Source: an uncultured Opitutales bacterium (GTDB lineage: Bacteria; Verrucomicrobiota; Verrucomicrobiia; Opitutales; Seribacteraceae). Taken from it: a stretch of DNA of 64,000 bases. The notes beneath the pieces were generated by a model that worked only from the letters and a program-made list of their open reading frames with translations, was not told the origin of the DNA and searched no databases. Shown piece after piece: positions 36,928-45,900 of this stretch. The DNA lies in assembly GCA_943789375.1 (NCBI GenBank), contig CALSTX010000010.1:267435-331434 (forward strand), in the 5' to 3' direction. Every line of letters begins with the position of its first letter. Position 1 is the stretch's first letter. A program made the translations under genes and the position numbers.

Positions 36928-37701
36928 ATGAAAACTCCTTTGAGCCCAAGATTAAATAAATGGTTTAGTGAGCAAGATTGCGACCCGATGCAGATTTGTC
37001 AGATCTTCGAAAATATACCTGGCATTTCATTTTTCATTAAAGATACAAACCACCGCTTGTTACATATAAACAAGCGTTTCCTGCCGCGCCTTGGAGTTTC
37101 TTCAAATGATGAACTGTATGGTAAAACTGATTTTGACCTTTTCCCTCCTCGCTTAGCCGAACATTTTCGTAAAGACGACAGAACGGTGATCGATACTAAG
37201 CAACCAATGCTTAACATATTGGAACTTGTGTTTAATAGCCAGGGTCTCCCCGATTGGTATCTAACCAACAAATATCCGCTTTTGAATGGTGACGGCAATG
37301 TGGTTGGGGTTATCGGTACAGTCCGACCATACGGTGAAGAAAACCCTGTCCATAACCAAGACTTGAAATGGGAGCGCGATGACGAGATCGGACGAGCGGT
37401 AAGCTATATTCGCGGAAACTTTCGTACTAATCTAGAAATTGCCAATCTTGTTGAAGTGTCTGGATTGAATCACAGAAAACTTCATCGTGGATTTATTGAA
37501 CTTTTTGGAGTGGCACCTATGCAGTTTATCACGAGAACTCGAATTGAGGCTGCGTGTGATGATCTTTTAACCACGAAGAAAAAACTTTCTCAAATTGCGG
37601 AGGATAATGGATTTTATGACCAGAGTTCTTTCACTCAGCATTTCCGGCGTCAAATGAAGGTTACGCCGTTGAAATATAGAAAACAAAAAGGGTTCGCTTA
37701 A
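36928..37701 (+). CDS. PAS-domain AraC-family transcriptional regulator
   Basis: A 257-residue regulator. A single PAS domain covers about 25-130 (SFFIKDTNHRLLHINKRFLP, then GKTDFDLFPPRLAEHFRKDD, ending VVGVIGTVRPYGEE). An AraC-type double helix-turn-helix occupies about 150-255, with the second HTH motif LSQIAEDNGFYDQSSFTQHF and the family ending FRRQMKVTPLKYRK. The PAS domain probably senses a ligand or redox state in place of the usual arabinose-type pocket. The target is unknown: the gene is isolated and converges with a pseudopilin gene. Confidence 0.9.
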   Translation: MKTPLSPRLNKWFSEQDCDPMQICQIFENIPGISFFIKDTNHRLLHINKRFLPRLGVSSNDELYGKTDFDLFPPRLAEHFRKDDRTVIDTKQPMLNILELVFNSQGLPDWYLTNKYPLLNGDGNVVGVIGTVRPYGEENPVHNQDLKWERDDEIGRAVSYIRGNFRTNLEIANLVEVSGLNHRKLHRGFIELFGVAPMQFITRTRIEAACDDLLTTKKKLSQIAEDNGFYDQSSFTQHFRRQMKVTPLKYRKQKGFA

Positions 37702-37709
37702 CTTTTTAC

Positions 37710-38849
37710 CTAAATAGAGCTAGAAAAGATTTTGATTCTTCTGGTGTAAACATCTGAATTTTCTTCAGCCAACTTCCACCAGTATTCTCCTTCATCGTAT
37801 CCCTCAGGTATGGGTGTGAGTCCCTCCTCGAGTGCACTTACAGCAGACTCCCCTTCGCTAGTTAACACTCGAATCATAACATCAACAACCTCGGGAAAAG
37901 CATTGAAGGAAGCATCGCTTGGATTCGAACGATAACCTGAATGTGTGCTCGCAATAAATTCATCTTCATGGTTCATGTTTTCAGTCATCGGGAATAATTG
38001 CTTTAGGTATCTCTTTCCTAGACTATTTTTTTGGTAGATATATGCCCGAAGGCCAAAATCGACTATGTTCGATGCAAGAGAAAAACTTGTTGGGGATTCC
38101 CCTAAAGTTTCTTGCGAAATTGGGTTTTTAATAATGTTAGCACCGCGAAGATTACTGGCTTTATTTGCATTATAATTACCATCTACAGGGTGTAGGTTGA
38201 ACCCAGCGGCGAATGTATTTTCTGCACTTACATCTGATCTAAATAGTTGGTAACGAGGCCGAGAAGTGTCTGCTCCTGTTAAACCGTACCTAACAATCTG
38301 ATAGGCGATGGCCCGAACCTCTCCCTTATTTTGAATGTTACTGTCAAGCTCTGGAGCCTGTGAGAAAAATCTTAACCAAGTGCCCCCAATCCCATAGCGT
38401 GATTCAATAAGTGGACCTTGTTGGTTTGCTTCCGCAAGTTCTTTAGCTTCTTTACCCTTTTGGTCACTTAGCCACACTTCGTCAGGCCAATCATCGATAA
38501 AGACTCTTTTAGATTCTTCCTTTGGTTTAGCTACAGATTTTGAACTTACCCAAGAACTACTCGTGAGCTCATCGGTAAGAATTTTGGCCGCCATCCAAAC
38601 ATTTCCATCATTTCTTGAAATAGCGCATTGTAAATCTTCTTGTATTCTATCCAGTATAAATTGGGCAATTTGGTTCGTTTCTAAATCTCCTGATGCTTTG
38701 GTTTGCGTAGATACAACTTGAGAGGTTATATTTAAGAGCATAGCCGCCAATAAAGCTGTGACTGATACGGCTACAAGTAGCTCTAAAATTGTGAATCCCG
38801 AATGCGAATTTCGTAGTTTGATCCGACTGAGGAAACCCATATATTTCAT
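37710..38849 (-). CDS. Verru_Chthon cassette protein C-like pseudopilin
   Basis: A secreted protein of about 379 residues from the ATG at 38849, with a type IV prepilin-like leader. A basic stretch precedes SGFTILELLVAVSVTALLAA, the cleavage/methylation motif G-F-T-x-x-E-L, so a prepilin peptidase should cut after the glycine. The rest is a large polar domain with no known enzyme motif. The overall look (leader, 'ILDRIQEDLQCAISRNDG', size) fits the Verru_Chthon cassette protein C family, found in multi-gene clusters of Verrucomicrobia. A TTG start at 38879 is possible and would overlap psd. The A-type partner is 4 kb away on the other strand. Confidence 0.72.
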   Translation of the reverse strand: MKYMGFLSRIKLRNSHSGFTILELLVAVSVTALLAAMLLNITSQVVSTQTKASGDLETNQIAQFILDRIQEDLQCAISRNDGNVWMAAKILTDELTSSSWVSSKSVAKPKEESKRVFIDDWPDEVWLSDQKGKEAKELAEANQQGPLIESRYGIGGTWLRFFSQAPELDSNIQNKGEVRAIAYQIVRYGLTGADTSRPRYQLFRSDVSAENTFAAGFNLHPVDGNYNANKASNLRGANIIKNPISQETLGESPTSFSLASNIVDFGLRAYIYQKNSLGKRYLKQLFPMTENMNHEDEFIASTHSGYRSNPSDASFNAFPEVVDVMIRVLTSEGESAVSALEEGLTPIPEGYDEGEYWWKLAEENSDVYTRRIKIFSSSI

Positions 38850-38871
38850 AAGTTGTAAGCGGTAACCGATT

Positions 38872-39777
38872 TCAATCAATCGAAATTTTTTGTGTTCCCA
38901 TTATTTCCCCCATTTTAGCATACAACTCCAGACCTTTGTCGGAGGCATCCAGGAGATCTTGGGCAAGTGAAACTTTATCTTTTTCAAAAAGGGTAATTAC
39001 ACATGAGCCTCCAAAAGAAAAATAACCCCATTCATCTCCCTTTTTAACTTCTTTGTAATCATCAATAGTGAATTTTGCAGAACCTACGCAAGTGGCTCCC
39101 ACTGCAACCTGTGCCATTTGACCAAGAGATTTGCTTGCGAGAACTGACAGGTATCTTTTATTTTGCCAAAAAAAGGAAATATTTTTCTTTAGAGCAATGG
39201 GACTGACGGAATATAATGAACCATTGATTACATGAGTATTCTTGTATTCGCCTTTAGCGGGAAAATGGAACCTGTGATAATCAACCGGGCATAACCTGCT
39301 TATCACCAAGCTGCCACCCTCGAATATCTTCGCTAATTGAGAAGATTGAAGAAAGCTTTTCAAGTCAAAGGATTGCCCCTTTACATAAATTCCATTCACC
39401 TTGGAGATATCCTGGAATCCTAAATGTCGACCATCCGCGGGAAAAACAACAGCATGCTTGCCTTCATCGATGGGTCGAGCTTCTGGTTTTAATTTTCGAT
39501 AAAAGAATTCATTGAAAGTCTGAAAGTTCTTCGAAAGATCAAGGAATTCATTTTGATTTACTTTGAATTTTTCAATAAAGGGCTGGATTTTAGATTTACT
39601 GTGAGAACTATTTGCCCGATATCCGTACCACGCTGAAAAAAGCTTTCGCTTAACAAGTAGCCATAGAAAAAATTTTCCGATTGGCTTTTCGTAGGTGAAA
39701 CGAAGCCAATTTTCACCATAGATATTTTCTACTTCAATCTTGCCAGTGGCACGATTAAGATAATGAACTTCCTCCAC
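38872..39777 (-). CDS. psd: Phosphatidylserine decarboxylase
   Basis: Converts phosphatidylserine to phosphatidylethanolamine in the membrane. The 301-residue proenzyme begins with a GTG (YLNRATGKIEVENIYGENWL) and has VVFPADGRHLGFQDI, the VDYHRFHFPAKGEY segment with catalytic histidines, and GGSCVITLFEKDKV near the C-terminus. The self-cleavage site is normally LGST or GGST, so the serine in GGSC should become the pyruvoyl group. Length fits the larger bacterial/chlamydial type. It precedes the pseudopilin gene and follows rpmB on the same strand. Confidence 0.93.
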   Translation of the reverse strand: MEEVHYLNRATGKIEVENIYGENWLRFTYEKPIGKFFLWLLVKRKLFSAWYGYRANSSHSKSKIQPFIEKFKVNQNEFLDLSKNFQTFNEFFYRKLKPEARPIDEGKHAVVFPADGRHLGFQDISKVNGIYVKGQSFDLKSFLQSSQLAKIFEGGSLVISRLCPVDYHRFHFPAKGEYKNTHVINGSLYSVSPIALKKNISFFWQNKRYLSVLASKSLGQMAQVAVGATCVGSAKFTIDDYKEVKKGDEWGYFSFGGSCVITLFEKDKVSLAQDLLDASDKGLELYAKMGEIMGTQKISID

Positions 39778-39820
39778 TTAAATGAAATACAGTAGCTGTG
39801 GAGAGCAGCTAAAGGAATGA

Positions 39821-40051
39821 TTAGGCTTTGAGGATTTTTCCAGCCTTTATAGCCTTGGCAGCAACCCACATGCGTTTAACTTGTCCTGATGGAAGCTTAA
39901 CTCGGATTCGCTGCAAATTGGGGCGAAACTTACGTTTGTTGTTTTTGACCAACTGTAAGCCGATTCCACCAGCTTTTTTGCTGACACCTTTATGAATAAT
40001 CCTACCACCTGTAACAGGGCGTTTTCCAGTAATTGCACAAATTCTTGACAT
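39821..40051 (-). CDS. rpmB: 50S ribosomal protein L28
   Basis: A 76-residue basic ribosomal protein. The ATG at 40051 gives SRICAITGKRPVTGGRIIHK, matching the L28 N-terminus 'MSRxCxxTGKxPxxGNxVSHxxxxTKRRFxPNLQ'; the middle reads NNKRKFRPNLQRIRVKLPSG. A 7-residue extension to 40072 is not conserved. It lies between psd and apbE on the minus strand. No rpmG (L33) is adjacent. Confidence 0.94.
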   Translation of the reverse strand: MSRICAITGKRPVTGGRIIHKGVSKKAGGIGLQLVKNNKRKFRPNLQRIRVKLPSGQVKRMWVAAKAIKAGKILKA

Positions 40052-40112
40052 ATCTAGTAATTGGGTAAGCAATCTTAATGTATTATTTTTACCACGGTTA
40101 CAAGTTTAAAGC

Positions 40113-41132
40113 TTATCGTTTACTTTTGTACTGGTCTAGTTTTTTTAATCCATTTTTTTGAGTAATAAAAAAGGCCGCATCAATTTCATATTGCGGAAAT
40201 ATTTTTTTTGAAAAATCGGGGCCACAGATCAATGCAGCTGAGGCCATGGAGTCCGCCACTTTTCCACTATTTGCAATGACGGTGACTTGATTTCTTCCAT
40301 TAAGCCCAATTCCACTACGAGGATTAATAATATGGGAGTATACTTTTCCATTGAGCATGACAAATTGTTCAATATCACCAGAGGTGGCAACGGCACAATT
40401 TGATAGGTTGAAAGTTGGGAGTTCTGGATGTTTATCTCCCCCAATTTTTATTTCCCATCCTGTTTTGCCTCCCGGTGCCTGTCCAATAACTAGATCCCCA
40501 CCCGTATCGATCAAGCTACGGTGAAGCCCATGCTTTTTTAAGAGTAATAGCATTTGGTCCCCTGCATATCCCTTGGCTATACTTCCGAAGTCTAGCAGCA
40601 TACCTTCTTGGCGTAGGCACACTTTTGACTCAACCGGATGCAGAATCATTTTTTTATATCCTATTCTTGAGAGTGCATTTTTTATCTTGTAGGCCTTGGG
40701 CATTGTCTTTCTAAATCGAGCAATTCTCCAAAGGCGAGAGGCTGGTCCGACGCTGACATCAAATTTACCATTAGTTTTTGCGGAGAGATTAAAGCAAAAT
40801 TTGAGAATCTTAAAAAATTCAGAAGATACCTCTTGAAATTGATGACCTTGATTGGTGTAGGAGGAACCAGACAAAGTGGAAGCCTCACTATTTGAAAGGT
40901 AATCACTAAACATGAGATCTAACCGATGGGCTTCATCAAAAGCTTGTTGGGCAGCTAACTTACACAGCGACTTATTTACATCATCTATGATAATTTTAAA
41001 TTCTGTCCCCATACACTTTTCAGAAAAAGTTAAGTAATCGCTTCCTTTCGCTTTCAGGAAGAATATGAAAAATAGTAGCGATATAACCCTAAACTTTGAG
41101 TAAAAGTGAGCCTTACTAAAAGGGGTTGTCAC
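40113..41132 (-). CDS. apbE: FAD:protein FMN transferase (ApbE family)
   Basis: Attaches FMN covalently to threonines of flavoproteins such as Nqr or Rnf subunits, using FAD. The 339-residue protein starts at a GTG with a hydrophobic export segment (VISLLFFIFFLKAKGSDYL). Family landmarks are EKCMGTEFKIIIDD, VSVGPASRLWRIARFRKTMP, MLLDFGSIAKGYAGDQM, LIDTGGDLVIG and VYSHIINPRSGIG. All expected blocks are present. No flavoprotein target is adjacent. It is divergent from the cytochrome/FGE gene, 72 bases away. Confidence 0.92.
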   Translation of the reverse strand: MTTPFSKAHFYSKFRVISLLFFIFFLKAKGSDYLTFSEKCMGTEFKIIIDDVNKSLCKLAAQQAFDEAHRLDLMFSDYLSNSEASTLSGSSYTNQGHQFQEVSSEFFKILKFCFNLSAKTNGKFDVSVGPASRLWRIARFRKTMPKAYKIKNALSRIGYKKMILHPVESKVCLRQEGMLLDFGSIAKGYAGDQMLLLLKKHGLHRSLIDTGGDLVIGQAPGGKTGWEIKIGGDKHPELPTFNLSNCAVATSGDIEQFVMLNGKVYSHIINPRSGIGLNGRNQVTVIANSGKVADSMASAALICGPDFSKKIFPQYEIDAAFFITQKNGLKKLDQYKSKR

Positions 41133-41204
41133 AAGTTGAATATCCTTTTCATTTGCTTTAAATTTTGAGATAAGGACTTAATTATTATAAATTTACATTT
41201 TCTT

Positions 41205-42929
41205 ATGAAATTGCATATCTCACTTTTTACTAGTCTCCTTATCTTCAGCTTACAAGCGGTAAACGCTAGCATTGATTTTGTTAGAGATGTACAACCCATT
41301 TTAGAGCACAATTGTGTGAGTTGCCACCGGGCAGACAATGCGAAGGGTGATATTCGCTTAGATAAAAAGAAATTTGCTTTCGAAAGTGAAGACTTGATCA
41401 TTCCCGGTAACGCAGAGGATAGTTCTCTTTATTGGACTACAACCCTACCTCAGGATGATGAGCTATTTATGCCGCCGATCAAGAACGAGGAAAAAGACTA
41501 TCCTCTTACTAATGCGGAGAAAGCTGTTCTTAAGCAATGGATTGATGATGGGGCAGACTGGCCGGACGGAATTGTGCTGGAAACAAAGAAAAGGCTTCCT
41601 AAAGAAATTTCTTTTGTTGAAGATATTCAACCCATTCTTGAACTCAATTGTGTGGCTTGTCATTATGACGGTAAAGTGAAAGGAGATTTAAGGTTGGATA
41701 CATATGAGCATGCGTTTGCCTCCGATCATATTATTGCTCCAGGCAAGCCCTTAGATAGTGATTTGTATGTTCTCTGTACATTGCCCCAAGAGGATGAAAT
41801 GTTCATGCCCCCGGAAGGTAATGACCCCCTTTCCTCCACAGATTTGTTTATGTTGCGACGTTGGATTGAAGAAGGTGCGGATTGGCCGCAGGGTGTCACC
41901 CTTGTTCCCCAAAAGAAAAGTTTTACTCTCTTGGGTACATTGCCCAAGGATTTGTATAAAGAATTAGGCTTTAAAAGTGGAGAGGTACAAGATGATTTCA
42001 CATCTTACCATCAATCCATCAAAACATCTGACTTAGATTTTGAGATGATGCCGGTCAAAGGTGGTCAATTTAGCATGGGAAGCCAAGCAGATGATGGGGA
42101 CCGTGGTGAAAATGAACATGTGGCTCATCCAGTAAAAGTTTCAGACTTTTGGATGGGGAAGTATGAAGTTACCTGGGACGAGTATGAATTGTGGATGATC
42201 AACTTGGATAAAGATAACCGCGAGTACAATAAGGTTGAGTCCACCCCTGCGGATGAATTGTCCGATGCTGTAACCAAACCAACATCTCCATACACTGACA
42301 TGAGTTTTGGGATGGGGAAGAGAGGATACCCGGCCATATGTATGACGCAACTTTCAGCTAAAATGTACTGCATGTGGTTAAGTGCCCGAACAGGGAAGTT
42401 CTACCGTTTGCCTACAGAAGCAGAGTGGGAGTATGCCTGTAAGGCTGGTACAAATACAGCTTACAGCTTCGGGAATGACGCCAGTGAATTATCAAACCAT
42501 GCCTGGCACCTAGGAAACAGTAGGTTTCAATACCAAAAAGTTGGCCAAAAATCACCTAACCCTTTGGGACTGTATGACATGCATGGAAATGTCTGGGAGT
42601 GGGTGCTAGACAAATTTTCTCCTCCATCTAAAACAGCGCCAGCAGAAGTTTTAGTTGATCCACTCAATTTGCCAGACACTCTTTATTCCAGGACTGTCAG
42701 AGGAGGATCCTGGGATGATGGGGCAAAAAGCCATCGTAGTGCAGCCCGTTTGGGCTCCGAAGAGTCATGGAAGCAACAAGACCCTCAAATTCCTAAAAGT
42801 GTTTGGTACCATACGGATGCATTATTTGTTGGTTTTCGGGTTGTTCGCCCCCGGACTATTCCGAGTGTAGATGATATCGAAAAGTTTTGGCCCTCAGAGG
42901 CAGACATTAGCGCAATCCCTTCCCGTTAA
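41205..42929 (+). CDS. Double PSCyt1 cytochrome fused to a formylglycine-generating-enzyme-like domain
   Basis: A 574-residue exported protein. The signal peptide covers residues 1-22. Two PSCyt1-type cytochrome domains follow, each with a CxxCH haem site (CVSCH at 37-41, CVACH at 149-153), a distal MPP methionine (about 89 and 201) and a WIDDGADWP or WIEEGADWP ending. From about residue 280 the protein is FGE/SUMF1-like: MMPVKGGQFSMGSQADDGDR, YEVTWDEYELWM, FYRLPTEAEWEYACKAG, GLYDMHGNVWEWVLD and TVRGGSWDDGAK, closing with FVGFRVVRP. The FGE fold may be enzymatic or a binding module. The combination suggests a periplasmic electron-transfer or binding protein. Confidence 0.88.
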   Translation: MKLHISLFTSLLIFSLQAVNASIDFVRDVQPILEHNCVSCHRADNAKGDIRLDKKKFAFESEDLIIPGNAEDSSLYWTTTLPQDDELFMPPIKNEEKDYPLTNAEKAVLKQWIDDGADWPDGIVLETKKRLPKEISFVEDIQPILELNCVACHYDGKVKGDLRLDTYEHAFASDHIIAPGKPLDSDLYVLCTLPQEDEMFMPPEGNDPLSSTDLFMLRRWIEEGADWPQGVTLVPQKKSFTLLGTLPKDLYKELGFKSGEVQDDFTSYHQSIKTSDLDFEMMPVKGGQFSMGSQADDGDRGENEHVAHPVKVSDFWMGKYEVTWDEYELWMINLDKDNREYNKVESTPADELSDAVTKPTSPYTDMSFGMGKRGYPAICMTQLSAKMYCMWLSARTGKFYRLPTEAEWEYACKAGTNTAYSFGNDASELSNHAWHLGNSRFQYQKVGQKSPNPLGLYDMHGNVWEWVLDKFSPPSKTAPAEVLVDPLNLPDTLYSRTVRGGSWDDGAKSHRSAARLGSEESWKQQDPQIPKSVWYHTDALFVGFRVVRPRTIPSVDDIEKFWPSEADISAIPSR

Positions 42930-42986
42930 GTTTATCTTTTTAAAAGTTGCGAAAGCCAGTAAAAGGGCTCAAGTTTTACTTGCCCT

Positions 42987-45900
42987 ATGTTTGAATCCAA
43001 TCCTCTTTACAGTCAAAAATGTAAGAAGCAAGGATTTGCTTTAGTTCTAGCACTTGCTCTATTGAGTCTTGTTTTTTTGTTGGTCATTTCCCTGGTCAAT
43101 TTAGTAAGCACAGATCTAAGTTTAGTTGAAGCAAGAAAAGAGAAAATTCTAGCTCAAGTTCATGCCCGAATGGGTATGAAGGTTGCAATTGGGGAGATCC
43201 AAAAACATCTAGGGCCCGATATGCGTATTTCGGGTACTGCTGATCTTCTTGATGAACGGATTGAGTCGGGAAGGAACTTCTTAGACCAAGCTTATGAAGA
43301 GGATCAGATTTCTCAGACCGGAGTTGATCTTAATGAAGACGGCAAGATTGATGCACTACCATTTGGCCAAAGGTATTGGACTGGCGTATGGAAGCAGCGT
43401 GGTCGGGATCGTGGTGTTGACCAAAATAAATTAGGGGCTAAACCTTTGCCTGAGAATTTGGATACTGGAGATAAGTATCCGGAGGAAAAGAATTCAGACC
43501 CAATGACAAGTTCAGAGTTTGATCCTCACCCTGCAATTGAAATTGCATGGTTAGTCAGCGGTAATGAAGGATTTAGCCATAAGATGTACTTTGGAAATGG
43601 CCCTAATCAACTTGCAGAATTTGTCGAAATACCGGATGGAAATATTTGGGATCCAGACCAACCTGATAATGGTCGTGGCTTTATTAAAGGAGGAGTCTAC
43701 GGATCGGCAGAGAATCCGTGGGAGGATTACGCCAACAGCCTCCTAAATTCTAGCAGTTCTCCAGTTCTTCGTGGTTTAAACAATAATCTCCCCGGCTATA
43801 ATCATCCACTTTACGACCTGCCAGACCCTGAAACATCTGAAGATGTGGAGTGGATCCTTAAGGCACCTTTAATGAAAGAAGGTTATGATCCAAAAAATCC
43901 AGAAAAGTGGGAAGATTTTCTTGGGGCAGAACCAGTAAAAGTGAGAAAGACTCGCATACAAAATAACCAGAAAGAGAATCAGGAAAGCAAGTACGGAGCC
44001 TATGCTTATTGGGTTGGAGATGAAGGAGTCAAAGCCAATATGACTATATTCAATCCGAATAAGAAAAGTGCGGACCTCGACCAAAAAAAAGATAATCTTA
44101 GTGTGGCAACTGAGCCAAATTTGGCATTTGCTTACGAGGGTAGTGGAAGCTCCAATGATTTGAAAAGTGGATTTGGCTTGGAGTGGGACGCCGAATTTTC
44201 TGATGCCAAGCGAAGTAATATTTTTTCATTGGGTATGCTAGCCAATGAAGTGGCAGAAAGCACGAGCATAAAACCTCATTATCACTCCCTTACCACGGAC
44301 TCTTTCGGCGTACTCAGTGATGTGAGGACAGGAGGTTTAAAAAGGGATTTAAGCAGTGCCTTCGCCAATGAAGATGATTGGGGAAACCTTGCGGACATTT
44401 CTGATGCATGGGCTGATGATTTTAGTAATTACATTTATAAACAGCGGATCTACTACCAAAAAAGCGTACCCTTACAGATTAATGCTATTTTAAATGATTG
44501 GCGTACTAGTAGTAGTGATCAACTTATGCTTGAAGAGCACGCTTTGCTAGCTGGGCCAAGGTGGTCAACTCTTGGTGCATTCCATAATTTGTATTTGGCA
44601 TCTAATTATGGTGATATTCACCCCACAGACTTTCCTCGAATAGTGGGTGACAATAATGTTTTGTTTAACCACCTTTTGCCATTTGGAGTAAAGCCCAATA
44701 GCCCGGGCAATAGTCCATCAATAACAAAAAGTTCAGAACTCCGAAAGTATTTCAATTATTTTAAGGGTTTGGAAACAAGGCCAGAACCTAAAAATCACCC
44801 GATACATCCTGTACTCGTTGAAGTTAAATATTCTCAACACCCAATTTTTGAAGAAAGCCAGTTAGGTTTGGCTATTTACCCGTCGGTTGCTTTTTGGAAC
44901 CCTTATGATGTTCCTATAAGTAGTAAAGATTTATTTATCGAAATTCCATTAACGGTTAGATTGGAAGCACTCAATGCAAAGCATTTTGATTATTACAGAA
45001 AGTGGTTCATGAGTATTGTTGATATTGATTTGTTTGAACAAGAAAATCCAAATGTTGACCCAAATAGACCAAGGCCTCCAATCCCAAAAGTTCCAACTTT
45101 TGATGATAAAAATGGAAATGGAATTCAAGATCCTGGAGAACGAAGTTTCCCGCCAAGTAACACTCGCCCGGGAGGTAATGGGGGGCCTGTGCTTGTCCCC
45201 CCTCAGTTGGAAAACTTCTACAGGTTTTTTGGAAGTCCTCCCTTTGATATTCCCGTAGAATTCGCAGATGGTTTACCCAAATACGGGGACTTCGTAGGTG
45301 ACAAATTGGGAAAAAAAATAAATGTTACTTTTTTACTCTCAAGTAATTCAGATAATCTATCAACCTATGGGAACCGGCACTTACTTTTACGAATCCCAAA
45401 TTTTCAATTAGAAGCAGGTGAAAAAGCTCACTTCACCGTGGGCACGAAGCAAACTATTCAGAATGCCCCCCTTCCTGCCTCCGGAGAAACCAAATTTTTG
45501 GAAGTTGAACTCACCAAACTAATTTCAGGAGTGGAAGATACTCCTGCCTTGCTGTTGTCTGGAAGTTCTATTACTCCTTTTTCTGATCCGATTGCAATAC
45601 ATGATACATTTGGTGATATCAATGGAGTTCACCCAAATTCTACTGAGACCTTTAATTCTACTGGATTAAAATCTCAAAGTAGTATGCTGGAGCAACCCAA
45701 AGGGATTACAATCTACTCTGAGACTCCTAAAAATGTTAGTTATGATAATAGGAAAATTATAGGAAAAATAAATAAACATTTTTATCTGAGCTCCCCAGCA
45801 CAGAATTATTATTATGAAAATTCAGATGTCTTAGAAATTCCAAACAACCAAAATTTACCTGGTTATGGTTTTATTCTCCGTTTTAAATTTCCCGCCAAGT

